Positions 16,846-25,531 of a stretch of 64,000 bases of DNA are shown one piece after another (the first letter of the stretch is position 1; every line of letters begins with the position of its first letter). The stretch is taken from contig NZ_FNSU01000003.1 of assembly GCF_900105325.1 (NCBI RefSeq), positions 2,046,001 to 2,110,000 of the forward strand. The letters run 5' to 3'. The stretch comes from Pseudomonas marginalis (GTDB lineage Bacteria; Pseudomonadota; Gammaproteobacteria; Pseudomonadales; Pseudomonadaceae). The notes beneath the pieces are model-generated. The model was not told the origin of the DNA and searched no databases. It saw only the letters and a list, made by a program, of their open reading frames with translations. A program made the position numbers and the translations under genes.

Positions 16846-18090
16846 TCAGTCCACCTTGCTCAGACGGGTCAGCCACTCGCGGCCCTTGAGCATGCCGTTC
16901 CAGTAGAACCACGGCAGCAATGTGGCTTTGAGGAACCACATAGAACGCCGCGCCCGGGTCGGGTCGAGGGGAAAGGTCGGCAGCAGCTTGCCGCCGTAAC
17001 CGAACTCGGCCAGCACCACCTTGCCCTTCTCCACCGTCAGCGGGCACGAACCGTAGCCGTCGTACTTGAGCGGCAGCGGCGCCTGTTTGCGCAGGGCGAG
17101 CAGGTTTTCGGCGACCACCACGATTTGCTTGCGCACGGCGGCGGCGGTCTTGGCGTTGGGGGTGCCGCACACATCGCCCAGGCCGAAGATGTGCAGGTAG
17201 CGCAGGTGTTGCAGGCTGTGGGGGTTTACCTCGCACCAGCCGGCAGCGTCGGCCAACGGGCTGTAGCGGATGAAATCCGGCGCGACTTGCGGCGGCACCA
17301 CGTGCAGCAGGTCAAAGGTTTTTTCCTCCAGCGTGACGTTGCCCTCGGCGTCCTTCACCTCGAACCAGGCCTTGCGCGCCGGGCCATCGACCTTGACCAG
17401 ATTGGCGTTGAACGCCAGGCGCGCATGGTATTTCTCCACGTACTTCATCAACGGCGGCACAAAGGTCGCCACGCCGAACAGCGCCGCGCCGGCCAGGTTG
17501 AATTCGACGTCGATGTGCTTGAGGTCGCCGTGCCTGAGCCAGTGATCGCAGGACAGGTACATGGCCTTTTGCGGCGCACCCGCGCATTTGATCGGCATGG
17601 CCGGCTGGGTAAAGATCGCCTTGCCGCGCTTCAACTGCTGCACCAGCTGCCAGGTATACGCGGCGTGCTCATAGCTGTAGTTGGACGTGACCCCGTTGCG
17701 GCCCAACGTGTCTTCCAGGCCCTCGACTTTCTCCCAGGCCAGGCGCAGGCCGGGGCAGACGATCAGGTGGTTCCAGGTCACCCGCTGGCCGCTGTCGAGC
17801 ACCAGGGTGTGCTCATCCGGCAGCAACTCGGTAACGGCAGCCTGCACCCAGGTGACGCCATTGGGCAGCACGTCGGCCAGGGGACGCCGGGTCTTTTCCA
17901 GGTCGTAGGCGCCGCCGCCGACCAGGGTCCAGGCCGGCTGGTAGCAGTGATGATCGCTGGGTTCGATAAGGGTGATGTTGAGGTCGGGGTCGCGCTTGAG
18001 CAGGCTGGCCAGCAGGCCGATGCCTGCCGAACCGCCGCCGATGACGACGATATCGCCACTGATGGTTGGCCCCCAGTGTTGGTCGGTCAT
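16846..18090 (-). CDS. Sulfide:quinone oxidoreductase-like FAD flavoprotein
   Basis: A 414-residue flavoprotein. The FAD-binding dinucleotide fold is at the N-terminus (VIGGGSAGIG, residues 16-25). Redox cysteines are C169 (IKCAG) and one near 354 (GYGSCPL), the two kept in type II SQR. The C-terminal region with amphipathic segments (WFLKATLLPWFYW) suits membrane association. It would oxidise sulfide to persulfide and pass electrons to quinone. Its neighbours (TauE/SafE exporter, BigR-type repressor, divergent persulfide dioxygenase) make a complete sulfide detoxification set. Confidence 0.87.
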   Translation of the reverse strand: MTDQHWGPTISGDIVVIGGGSAGIGLLASLLKRDPDLNITLIEPSDHHCYQPAWTLVGGGAYDLEKTRRPLADVLPNGVTWVQAAVTELLPDEHTLVLDSGQRVTWNHLIVCPGLRLAWEKVEGLEDTLGRNGVTSNYSYEHAAYTWQLVQQLKRGKAIFTQPAMPIKCAGAPQKAMYLSCDHWLRHGDLKHIDVEFNLAGAALFGVATFVPPLMKYVEKYHARLAFNANLVKVDGPARKAWFEVKDAEGNVTLEEKTFDLLHVVPPQVAPDFIRYSPLADAAGWCEVNPHSLQHLRYLHIFGLGDVCGTPNAKTAAAVRKQIVVVAENLLALRKQAPLPLKYDGYGSCPLTVEKGKVVLAEFGYGGKLLPTFPLDPTRARRSMWFLKATLLPWFYWNGMLKGREWLTRLSKVD

Positions 18091-18141
18091 GGTCTATTGC
18101 CTTTTATCGTCAATGCACACAAGGGTCGCTGCCGTATGGCG

Positions 18142-18477
18142 TCACGCCCAGCTTTTTATCACCGCGCCGCAGTAAAGACCGGACAGTGTCTTCATCACTT
18201 GGATCACTTCATGGCTGGCCAGCCCGTAGAAGATGTACTTGCCTTCGCGACGGGTGGCGACCAGCCCTTCGTCACGCAGGATGCCCAACTGCTGTGACAG
18301 CGTGGGCTGGCGTACGCCGGTCATGGTTTCCAGCTCGCCGACGTTGCGCTCGCCCTGGGTCAACTGGCACAGGATCAACAAACGATCCTCATTGGCCAGG
18401 GCCTTGAGCAAGGCACAGGCCTTGGACGCCGACGCGCGCAATTGGGCGACTTCGCCTTCACTCAGAGTAGATTCCAT
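18142..18477 (-). CDS. bigR: BigR/SqrR-type ArsR-family persulfide-responsive repressor
   Basis: A 111-residue winged-helix repressor. The helix-turn-helix is at about 47-72 (VGELETMTGVRQPTLSQQLGIL). Cysteines C37 and C103 are 66 residues apart, exactly the spacing of the C42-C108 disulfide switch of Xylella BigR. C21 is extra. The ATG at 18477 is preferred: the reading frame extends 32 codons further but would cover the operator palindrome and the divergent start. It should repress both the flavoprotein/exporter genes and the divergent dioxygenase until reactive sulfur species oxidise it. Confidence 0.88.
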   Translation of the reverse strand: MESTLSEGEVAQLRASASKACALLKALANEDRLLILCQLTQGERNVGELETMTGVRQPTLSQQLGILRDEGLVATRREGKYIFYGLASHEVIQVMKTLSGLYCGAVIKSWA

Positions 18478-18528
18478 TTGCCTCGGGTCCTTTGCGTCAC
18501 TTAAGCTCAAAACATTATGTGTAAATGT

Positions 18529-18548
18529 AAAGTGATTGTAATCACTTT
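18529..18548. promoter_or_regulatory. Perfect palindrome, putative BigR operator
   Basis: AAAGTGATT and AATCACTTT are separated by GT: nine-base arms, perfect. It lies in the divergent gap between the repressor (start 18477) and the dioxygenase (start 18572), 23 bases before the latter. An AT-rich palindrome in this place is what a BigR-type repressor would bind. Confidence 0.7.
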
Positions 18549-18571
18549 TTTCAACATCAGGGGCAGCCGTC

Positions 18572-19435
18572 ATGTCAGCGTTGATTCATTCCTTTCTGGA
18601 CGAGGCGTCGTCGACCTACACCTACGTCGTCTATGAAACGGACGGCGGCCCGTGTGCCATCGTCGATTCGGTGCTCAACTACGACCCGGCCTCCGGGCGC
18701 ACCGACACCGTTCAGGCCGACAAGGTCATTGCCTTTGTGCGTGAGCACGGCTTGCAGGTGCAATGGCTGCTGGAAACCCACGCCCATGCCGACCACCTGT
18801 CGGCCGCGCCGTACCTGCGCAGCACCCTGGGCGGCAAGATCGCCATCGGCCAAAGCATCAGCAAGGTGCAGGACGTGTTCAAGCATCTTTTCCACCTGGA
18901 GCCGGAGTTTCGCGTCGATGGCTCGCAGTTCGACCACCTGTTCGCGCCGGATGAAATCTTCCACATCGGCATCATCAAGGCCCAGGCCCTGCACGTGCCC
19001 GGGCATACCCCGGCGGACATGGCCTACCTGATCGACGACCGCTTGATCCTGGTGGGCGACACCCTGTTCATGCCCGATGTCGGCACCGCCCGCTGCGACT
19101 TCCCCGGCGGCGATGCGCGCCAGCTGTATGCGTCGATGCGCAAGCTCTTGGCCTTTGCCCCCGATACCCAACTGTACGTGTGCCACGACTACCCGCCCGA
19201 AGGCCGCGAGGCCAAATGCCTGACCACTGTGGCGGAGCAGCGCGCGGGCAATATCCATGTGCATGACGGAGTGGATGAAGCGGCGTTCGTGGCGATGCGC
19301 ACCCAGCGCGATGCCGGGCTGGGGATGCCCACGCTGTTGTTGCCGGCGATCCAGGTGAATGTGCGGGCCGGTCATATGCCGCCAGCGGAGGAGAACGGGG
19401 TGGTGTACTTGAAGATTCCGTTGAACCAGCTCTAA
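18572..19435 (+). CDS. ETHE1/Blh-like persulfide dioxygenase (MBL fold)
   Basis: A 287-residue metallo-beta-lactamase-fold enzyme. The metal-binding motif THAHADH is at residues 69-75. Further ligands are likely in VPGHTPADMAY and in LVGDTLFMPDVG. This is the ETHE1/Blh subfamily, which oxidises glutathione persulfide to sulfite using a mononuclear iron. The AGGGG ribosome site and the ATG are clear. Divergent from a BigR-type repressor and facing SQR and TauE/SafE genes, it completes sulfide to persulfide to sulfite to export. Confidence 0.88.
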   Translation: MSALIHSFLDEASSTYTYVVYETDGGPCAIVDSVLNYDPASGRTDTVQADKVIAFVREHGLQVQWLLETHAHADHLSAAPYLRSTLGGKIAIGQSISKVQDVFKHLFHLEPEFRVDGSQFDHLFAPDEIFHIGIIKAQALHVPGHTPADMAYLIDDRLILVGDTLFMPDVGTARCDFPGGDARQLYASMRKLLAFAPDTQLYVCHDYPPEGREAKCLTTVAEQRAGNIHVHDGVDEAAFVAMRTQRDAGLGMPTLLLPAIQVNVRAGHMPPAEENGVVYLKIPLNQL

Positions 19436-19493
19436 AGCCGTCCTGCCTGGCGTCCATGCCATTCCATGCTCCGGGGGTGCTGCGCAGGTGCGA

Positions 19494-21119
19494 TCAGGCT
19501 ACGGCAAATTTCGACACGATCTGCTTGAGGTCCACCGCCAGCCTCGACAGTTCCTGGCTGGCGATCGAGGTCTGTCCGGCCGCCGAAGAACTCTGGATGG
19601 AAAGATCACGGATGCTGATCAGGTTCTGGTCCACCGAACGGGCCACGTGGGCCTGTTCCTCGGAGGCCGTGGCGATCAACAGGTTGCGGTCATTGATATC
19701 GGTAATGGCTTCGGTGATCTGAGTAATCGCCAGGCCCGCTTCATGGGCAATCTTCAAGGAGTCCACCGCTTCGTTGCGGTTGAGGGCCATGGAAGACACC
19801 GCTTCGCTGGAGCACGTCTGGATTTTCGCGATCATCTGCTCGATTTCCTGGGTCGAGGTCTGCGTTCTGTGGGCCAGGGCCCGCACCTCGTCGGCCACCA
19901 CCGCAAAGCCCCGGCCCTGCTCCCCTGCCCTGGCGGCTTCAATGGCGGCGTTCAAGGCCAGCAGGTTGGTTTGCTCGGCAATCGAGCGGATCACTTCAAC
20001 CACCCGGGCAATATCCTGGGCCTGCCTGGCCAGCCCTTCGACTTCGACGCCGGTCTGCTGCACCGTGGCGCTGAGTTTCTCGATGGAGGCGATGGTTTGC
20101 GTCACACGCTCCTGGCCCACTTTGGCCGAGCGTTGGGAGTCCTGGGTGGACTGGGACGCTGACACCGCATTGCGCGCCACTTCTTCAACTGCTGCCGTCA
20201 TTTGGTTAACCGCCGTGGCGGCCTGATCGGTTTCCATGCTTTGGCGTTCAATACCGGCACTGGACTCGCGGGTGATGGCGCTCATCTCCTCCGCCGCCGC
20301 CGCCAATTGCCCGGACGCCTCGGAGATGTGCTGCAAGGTACTTTTCAGGTTCATTTGCATGGACGCCGTGGACCGTTGCAACGCGGTCAACTCGTCATTG
20401 CCATTGATGGCAATCGCCACGCGCAGATCGCCGTCGGCAATCTTGCCGGTCGATACCAGCAATTCACGCACCGGAGTAATGATGCTGCGAGTAAACAGGC
20501 TTGCTACCACGACGGTGATCAGCAAGGAGGCGGCCATCAATATCCAGGTGAACAGACGCGCCGCGTCATATTCGCTGGAAGCCACCTGCACCGCCGCCTT
20601 GGAGCCCCGTTCATTCAACGCGATCAACTCGCTGATGGAACGCTGCACATCCAGGGCAATCGGCCCGTTGACTTCGCGCAGGTAGGTCGACATCTGTTCA
20701 GCGGACAGGGTGGAGGCTTGCGCAAGAAATTCGTCCATCTTCTGGCTGTAGTTCTTTATGCCGGTTAAGGCGTCGTTGTACTTGGCCTGTTCTTCGGGGC
20801 TCGAGACTAAAGGCCCATAACGCTCGGCAACATCGAGGGCTTCCGTACGGGTCGCCTTGAGTTTTTCCAGGGAGGCCGGATCCTGGCGGCTGATATCCAT
20901 GACATAACGACGTAGATCGAGACGAAGTTTATAAAACGCCGAATCTATTTCACCCGCCAAACGAATACTGGGGAGCCAGTTAGTTTCGATTTCAACCGTC
21001 GACGAATAGACCTTATCGACTTTTATCAGGGTCATTGCGCCTTGTATCAGCAGCAAAAGGCACACCAGGCCAAAACACAGTGTGGTACGGAAGTTCAACT
21101 TCAAGGCTCTCATGGACAC
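19494..21119 (-). CDS. Methyl-accepting chemotaxis protein with four-helix-bundle ligand domain
   Basis: A 541-residue chemoreceptor. The first membrane helix is at about 12-32, and a 4HB_MCP periplasmic domain runs to about 190. The second helix (about 191-212) is followed by HAMP and the cytoplasmic signalling hairpin. The highly conserved tip (VIRSIAEQTNLLALNAAIEA) is near residue 380. No CheR-binding pentapeptide is seen at the C-terminus. The start is either GTG at 21119, with AAGGGG nine bases upstream, or ATG at 21113. The ligand is unknown, and nearby genes do not settle it. Confidence 0.88.
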   Translation of the reverse strand: MSMRALKLNFRTTLCFGLVCLLLLIQGAMTLIKVDKVYSSTVEIETNWLPSIRLAGEIDSAFYKLRLDLRRYVMDISRQDPASLEKLKATRTEALDVAERYGPLVSSPEEQAKYNDALTGIKNYSQKMDEFLAQASTLSAEQMSTYLREVNGPIALDVQRSISELIALNERGSKAAVQVASSEYDAARLFTWILMAASLLITVVVASLFTRSIITPVRELLVSTGKIADGDLRVAIAINGNDELTALQRSTASMQMNLKSTLQHISEASGQLAAAAEEMSAITRESSAGIERQSMETDQAATAVNQMTAAVEEVARNAVSASQSTQDSQRSAKVGQERVTQTIASIEKLSATVQQTGVEVEGLARQAQDIARVVEVIRSIAEQTNLLALNAAIEAARAGEQGRGFAVVADEVRALAHRTQTSTQEIEQMIAKIQTCSSEAVSSMALNRNEAVDSLKIAHEAGLAITQITEAITDINDRNLLIATASEEQAHVARSVDQNLISIRDLSIQSSSAAGQTSIASQELSRLAVDLKQIVSKFAVA

Positions 21120-21297
21120 CGCGGCTTACCCCTTTCCTGGGCCGCGAACTTCACGGCCTGATGGAGGCCAATGTGTTGAAATGCTTGTGAAAAATACGTG
21201 ACCGCTGATGCAATTTTTCATTAACCAAAAATAAAAAGCCCGCCCTGATTATTACTTGGCTAACTATCAGGATCAGCGGTGCAGCCCCCTATTGAGA

Positions 21298-21780
21298 TCA
21301 AACCATTAATCCACCCGGCGGCAATGGCAGCGCCGTCTTGTAGCGCACTTGCTTGAGGGCAAAGCTCGAGCGGATGTTGGCGACACCCGGCACCTTGGTC
21401 AGAAAGTCCATCATGAAACGCTCCAGCGACTGGATCGTCGGCACCAATACCCGGATCAAATAGTCCGGGTCGCCGGCCATCAAGTAGCACTCCATCACCT
21501 CGGGCCGGTCGGAAATCGCGCCTTCGAACTGCTGCAACGCCAGCTCGTTCTGCTTTTCCAGGCTCACATGGATAAACACGTTGACGTGCAGCCCCAGCAA
21601 ATCGGCGTCGAGCAGGGTGACTTGCTCGCGAATCAGGCCCAGTTCCTCCATCGCCTTGACCCGGTTGAAACAGGGTGTGGGCGACAGGTTGACCGAGCGG
21701 GCCAGGTCGGCGTTGGTAATCCGCGCATTCTCCTGCAGGGCGTTGAGAATGCCGATATCGGTACGGTCCAGTTTGCGCAT
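21298..21780 (-). CDS. bkdR: Lrp/AsnC-family activator BkdR of branched-chain keto acid dehydrogenase
   Basis: A 160-residue Lrp-type regulator: helix-turn-helix at about 8-55 (LDRTDIGILNALQENARI, ADLARSVNLSPTPCFNRV), then the RAM ligand domain (about 70-145). It is divergent from the bkd operon, as in P. putida, where BkdR activates bkd genes in response to branched-chain amino acids. An AGGTGA ribosome site precedes the ATG, and an A-rich stretch one base off the Crc/Hfq target pattern lies just upstream, hinting at catabolite control. The 195 bases between bkdR and bkdA1 should contain the BkdR sites. Confidence 0.9.
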   Translation of the reverse strand: MRKLDRTDIGILNALQENARITNADLARSVNLSPTPCFNRVKAMEELGLIREQVTLLDADLLGLHVNVFIHVSLEKQNELALQQFEGAISDRPEVMECYLMAGDPDYLIRVLVPTIQSLERFMMDFLTKVPGVANIRSSFALKQVRYKTALPLPPGGLMV

Positions 21781-21975
21781 GAGACAAAATCACCTGTTTA
21801 TTATGTTTATGCAGGTTTTTTATCCGCAAATGATCGCGGACGCAATAAAACACAGATAAATATTCTTCTACGCCACGCCTATGATTGTTGTAGGACAAGA
21901 TTTCTCTTACCCGGAGACTGACTGTCAGCTAGCGCGCCCACTACAAGAAATTCACAAGATCGAGCGTAGAAAGCC

Positions 21976-23210
21976 ATGAATCAGCCGTATGCCCCACTGC
22001 GCCTGCACGTTCCCGAACCCTCGGGCCGCCCAGGCTGCAAGACCGACTTTACCTACCTGCGCCTGACCGACGCAGGCACCGTGCGCAAACCCGCCATCGA
22101 CGTAGAACCCGCCGACACCGCCGACCTGGCCAAGGGCCTGATCCGCGTGCTCGACGACCAGGGCCAGGCCTTGGGCCATGGGCCGAAGGGGTTCCCGTTG
22201 AAGTCCTGCGCAAAGGCATGCGCGCCATGCTCAAGACGCGGATCTTCGACAACCGCATGGTGGTCGCCCAGCGTCAGAAAAAAATGTCGTTCTACATGCA
22301 AAGCCTTGGCGAAGAAGCCATCGGCAGCGCCCAGGCCCTGGCCTTGAACATCGACGTCATGTGCTTCCCCACCTACCGCCAGCAAAGCATCCTGATGGCC
22401 CGCGACGTGCCGCTGGTGGACCTGATCTGCCAGCTGCTGTCCAACGAGCGCGACCCGCTCAAGGGCCGCCAGTTGCCGATCATGTACTCGGTCAAGGATG
22501 CAGGCTTCTTCACCATCTCCGGCAACCTCGCCACCCAATTCGTACAGGGTGTGGGCTGGGGCATGGCCTCGGCGATCAAGGGCGATACCAAGATCGCCTC
22601 GGCCTGGATCGGCGACGGCGCCACCGCCGAATCCGACTTCCACACCGCCCTCACCTTCGCCCACGTGTACCGCGCCCCGGTGATTCTCAACGTGGTCAAC
22701 AACCAATGGGCCATCTCCACCTTCCAGGCCATCGCCGGTGGTGAAGCCACCACCTTCGCCGGACGCGGCGTCGGCTGCGGCATCGCCTCCCTGCGCGTGG
22801 ACGGCAACGACTTTATCGCGGTGTACGCCGCCTCCGCCTGGGCCGCCGAGCGTGCGCGCCGCAACCTCGGCCCAACCCTGATCGAATGGGTCACCTACCG
22901 TGCCGGTCCGCACTCCACCTCGGACGATCCGTCCAAATACCGCCCCGCCGACGACTGGAGCCACTTCCCGCTGGGCGACCCGATTGCCCGCCTCAAGCAG
23001 CACCTGATCAGGATTGGCCAGTGGTCCGAAGAGGAACACGCGGCGGTCAGTGCCGAACTGGAAGCCGAGGTGATCGCCGCGCAGAAACAGGCCGAACAGT
23101 ACGGCACCCTGGCCGGTGGCCAGATCCCAAGCGCCGCGACCATGTTCGAAGACGTCTATAAAGAGATGCCGGAGCACTTGAAGCGCCAGCGTCAGGAGTT
23201 GGGGATCTGA
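21976..23210 (+). pseudogene. bkdA1: Branched-chain 2-oxo acid dehydrogenase E1 alpha, frameshifted
   Basis: The N-terminus (MNQPYAPLRLHVPEP) is in one frame to about 22177, and the rest (MRAMLKTRIFDNRM onwards) is in another. Restoring one C in the run at 22175-22177 (GGGCC read as GGGCCC) joins them as LGPWAEGVPVEVLRKGMRAML, the sequence expected in BkdA1 of about 410 residues. The thiamine-diphosphate motif (GDGATAESDFHTALTFA..NN) and the phosphorylation-loop region (YRAGPHSTSDD) are intact. As written the product would end early, with loss of E1 and of valine, leucine and isoleucine keto acid oxidation. A single missing base in a G/C run may also be a sequencing error. Confidence 0.85.
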
Positions 23211-23211
23211 C

Positions 23212-24270
23212 ATGAACGATCACAACAACAGCATCGAATTGGAAACCGCCATGACCACCACCACCATGACCATGATCCAGGCCCTGCGCTCGGCCATGGA
23301 TGTGATGCTTGAACGTGATGACAACGTGGTGGTGTTCGGCCAGGACGTCGGTTACTTCGGCGGAGTATTCCGCTGCACCGAAGGCTTGCAGACCAAGTAC
23401 GGCAGCTCGCGGGTGTTCGACGCACCGATCTCGGAAAGCGGCATCATCGGCGTGGCCGTGGGCATGGGTGCCTATGGCCTGCGCCCGGTGGCCGAAATCC
23501 AGTTCGCCGACTACGTCTACCCCGCCACTGACCAGATCATCTCCGAAGCGGCGCGCCTGCGTTATCGCTCGGCCGGCCAGTTCACCGCGCCCTTGACCAT
23601 GCGCATGCCCTGCGGCGGCGGCATCTACGGCGGCCAGACCCACAGCCAGAGCATCGAAGCGGTGTTCACCCAGGTCTGCGGCCTGCGCACGGTGATGCCG
23701 TCCAATCCCTATGACGCCAAGGGCCTGCTGATCGCCTCCATCGAAAACGATGACCCGGTGATCTTCCTTGAACCTAAACGCCTGTACAACGGCCCGTTCG
23801 ACGGCCACCACGACCGCCCGGTAACACCGTGGTCGAAACACCCGCAAGCCCAGGTGCCGGACGGTTACTACACGGTGCCGCTGGACGTGGCCGCCATCGT
23901 GCGCCCTGGCTCGGCTGTCACTGTGCTGACCTACGGCACCACTGTGTATGTGTCGCAGGTCGCCGCCGAAGAAACCGGCATCGACGCCGAAGTCATCGAC
24001 CTGCGCAGCCTGTGGCCGCTGGACCTGGACACCATCGTCAAGTCCGTGAAGAAAACCGGCCGTTGCGTGGTGGTGCACGAAGCCACCCGTACCTGCGGCT
24101 TTGGTGCCGAGTTGGTGGCGCTGGTGCAGGAGCATTGCTTCCACCACCTGGAAGCGCCGATCGAACGCGTCACCGGTTGGGACACCCCCTACCCGCACGC
24201 GCAGGAGTGGGCGTATTTCCCAGGCCCGTCCCGAGTGGGCGCGGCGTTGAAACGGGTCATGGAGGTCTGA
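23212..24270 (+). CDS. bkdA2: Branched-chain 2-oxo acid dehydrogenase E1 beta
   Basis: A 352-residue transketolase-like beta subunit. The central domain contains VVVFGQDVGYFGGVFR and PISESGIIGVAVGMGAYG. The C-terminal domain contains LRSLWPLDLDTI and VVVHEATRTCGFGAEL. Length and motifs fit BkdA2. It starts one base after the bkdA1 stop and is followed directly by the E2 gene. It works only as a heterotetramer with E1 alpha, so the bkdA1 frameshift would leave it idle. Confidence 0.95.
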   Translation: MNDHNNSIELETAMTTTTMTMIQALRSAMDVMLERDDNVVVFGQDVGYFGGVFRCTEGLQTKYGSSRVFDAPISESGIIGVAVGMGAYGLRPVAEIQFADYVYPATDQIISEAARLRYRSAGQFTAPLTMRMPCGGGIYGGQTHSQSIEAVFTQVCGLRTVMPSNPYDAKGLLIASIENDDPVIFLEPKRLYNGPFDGHHDRPVTPWSKHPQAQVPDGYYTVPLDVAAIVRPGSAVTVLTYGTTVYVSQVAAEETGIDAEVIDLRSLWPLDLDTIVKSVKKTGRCVVVHEATRTCGFGAELVALVQEHCFHHLEAPIERVTGWDTPYPHAQEWAYFPGPSRVGAALKRVMEV

Positions 24271-25527
24271 ATGGGCACGCACGTTATCAAGATGCCGGAC
24301 ATTGGCGAAGGCATCGCGGAAGTTGAATTGTCGCAGTGGCATGTGAAGGTCGGCGACATGGTCGTCGAAGACCAGGTGCTGGCGGATGTGATGACCGACA
24401 AGGCGATGGTGGACATTCCCTCGCCGGTCCATGGCAAGGTGATTGCCCTCGGCGGCGAGCCGGGTGAAGTCATGGCGGTGGGCAGTATCCTGATCAGCAT
24501 TGAAGTAGAAGGTGCGGGCAATGCCAAGGACGTGCCCGTGGTGGCGGAGCCGGTGAAAGCGGCTGCCGTTGTCGAGGCCAAGCCGGCACCGGTGGTCGAA
24601 AGCAAGCCCGCACCGGTGGCAGCCGCACAGGCCCCCGTGGCCCGCGATGCCGACGAACGCCCCCTGGCCTCCCCCGCCGTGCGCAAGCATGCGCTGGATG
24701 CCGGGATTCAACTGCGTCTGGTACAGGGCTCCGGCCCCGCCGGGCGGATCCTGCACGAAGACCTCGAGGCCTATCTGCAACAAGGGGCTTCAAAGCCTTC
24801 GACGGCCGCCAATCCTTACGCCGAACGCAACGACGAAGAACAGATCCCGGTGATAGGCATGCGCCGCAAGATCGCCCAGCGCATGCAGGACGCCACCCGG
24901 CGCGCCGCGCATTTCAGCTATGTGGAAGAGATCGACGTCACCGCCCTCGACGAGCTGCGCGTGCACCTCAACGAGAAGCACGGCGCCACGCGCGGCAAGC
25001 TGACGTTGCTGCCGTTTATCGTGCGCGCCATGGTCGTGGCGTTGCGGGATTTCCCGCAGATCAACGCGCGTTACGACGACGAAGCCCAGGTCATCACCCG
25101 CCTCGGCGCGGTGCATGTGGGCGTCGCCACCCAGAGCGACATGGGCCTGATGGTGCCGGTGGTGCGTCACGCCGAAGCCCGCAGCCTGTGGGGCAACGCC
25201 GAGGAAATCGCGCGTCTGGCCAGCGCCGCGCGCAACGGCAAGGCCAGTCGCGATGAGCTGTCGGGCTCGACCATTACCTTGACCAGCCTGGGCGCCTTGG
25301 GCGGTATCGTCAGCACCCCGGTGCTGAACCTGCCGGAGGTGGCCATTGTCGGCGTCAACCGCATCGTTGAGCGGCCGATGGTGATCAAGGGCCAGATCGT
25401 GATCCGCAAGATGATGAACCTCTCCAGCTCCTTCGATCACCGCGTGGTCGATGGCATGGACGCGGCGCAATTCATCCAGGCCATTCGCGGCCTGCTCGAA
25501 CAACCCGCCAGCCTGTTCCTGGAGTAA
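24271..25527 (+). CDS. bkdB: Branched-chain 2-oxo acid dehydrogenase E2 (lipoamide acyltransferase)
   Basis: A 418-residue E2 with one lipoyl domain (lysine in the DVMTDKAMVDIPSP loop, about residue 44). An Ala/Pro/Val/Lys-rich hinge (about 90-130) precedes the E1/E3-binding domain (SPAVRKHALDAGIQLRLVQG). The catalytic acyltransferase domain ends with the active-site motif SFDHRVVDGMDAAQF. It transfers the branched acyl group to CoA. It directly abuts bkdA2 and lies four bases before lpdV. Confidence 0.95.
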   Translation: MGTHVIKMPDIGEGIAEVELSQWHVKVGDMVVEDQVLADVMTDKAMVDIPSPVHGKVIALGGEPGEVMAVGSILISIEVEGAGNAKDVPVVAEPVKAAAVVEAKPAPVVESKPAPVAAAQAPVARDADERPLASPAVRKHALDAGIQLRLVQGSGPAGRILHEDLEAYLQQGASKPSTAANPYAERNDEEQIPVIGMRRKIAQRMQDATRRAAHFSYVEEIDVTALDELRVHLNEKHGATRGKLTLLPFIVRAMVVALRDFPQINARYDDEAQVITRLGAVHVGVATQSDMGLMVPVVRHAEARSLWGNAEEIARLASAARNGKASRDELSGSTITLTSLGALGGIVSTPVLNLPEVAIVGVNRIVERPMVIKGQIVIRKMMNLSSSFDHRVVDGMDAAQFIQAIRGLLEQPASLFLE

Positions 25528-25531
25528 GGGC

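Noticed and set aside
18478..18573. N-terminal extension of the BigR-type repressor
   Set aside because: It would cover the operator palindrome and overlap the divergent gene start; the shorter form has the right length and cysteine spacing.
22218..23210. Downstream part of bkdA1 as a separate gene
   Set aside because: It begins mid-domain and has no ribosome site; it is the continuation of the frameshifted gene.
23047..24783. 578-codon minus-strand open frame across bkdA2
   Set aside because: Antisense to bkdA2 and bkdB, which are firmly identified.
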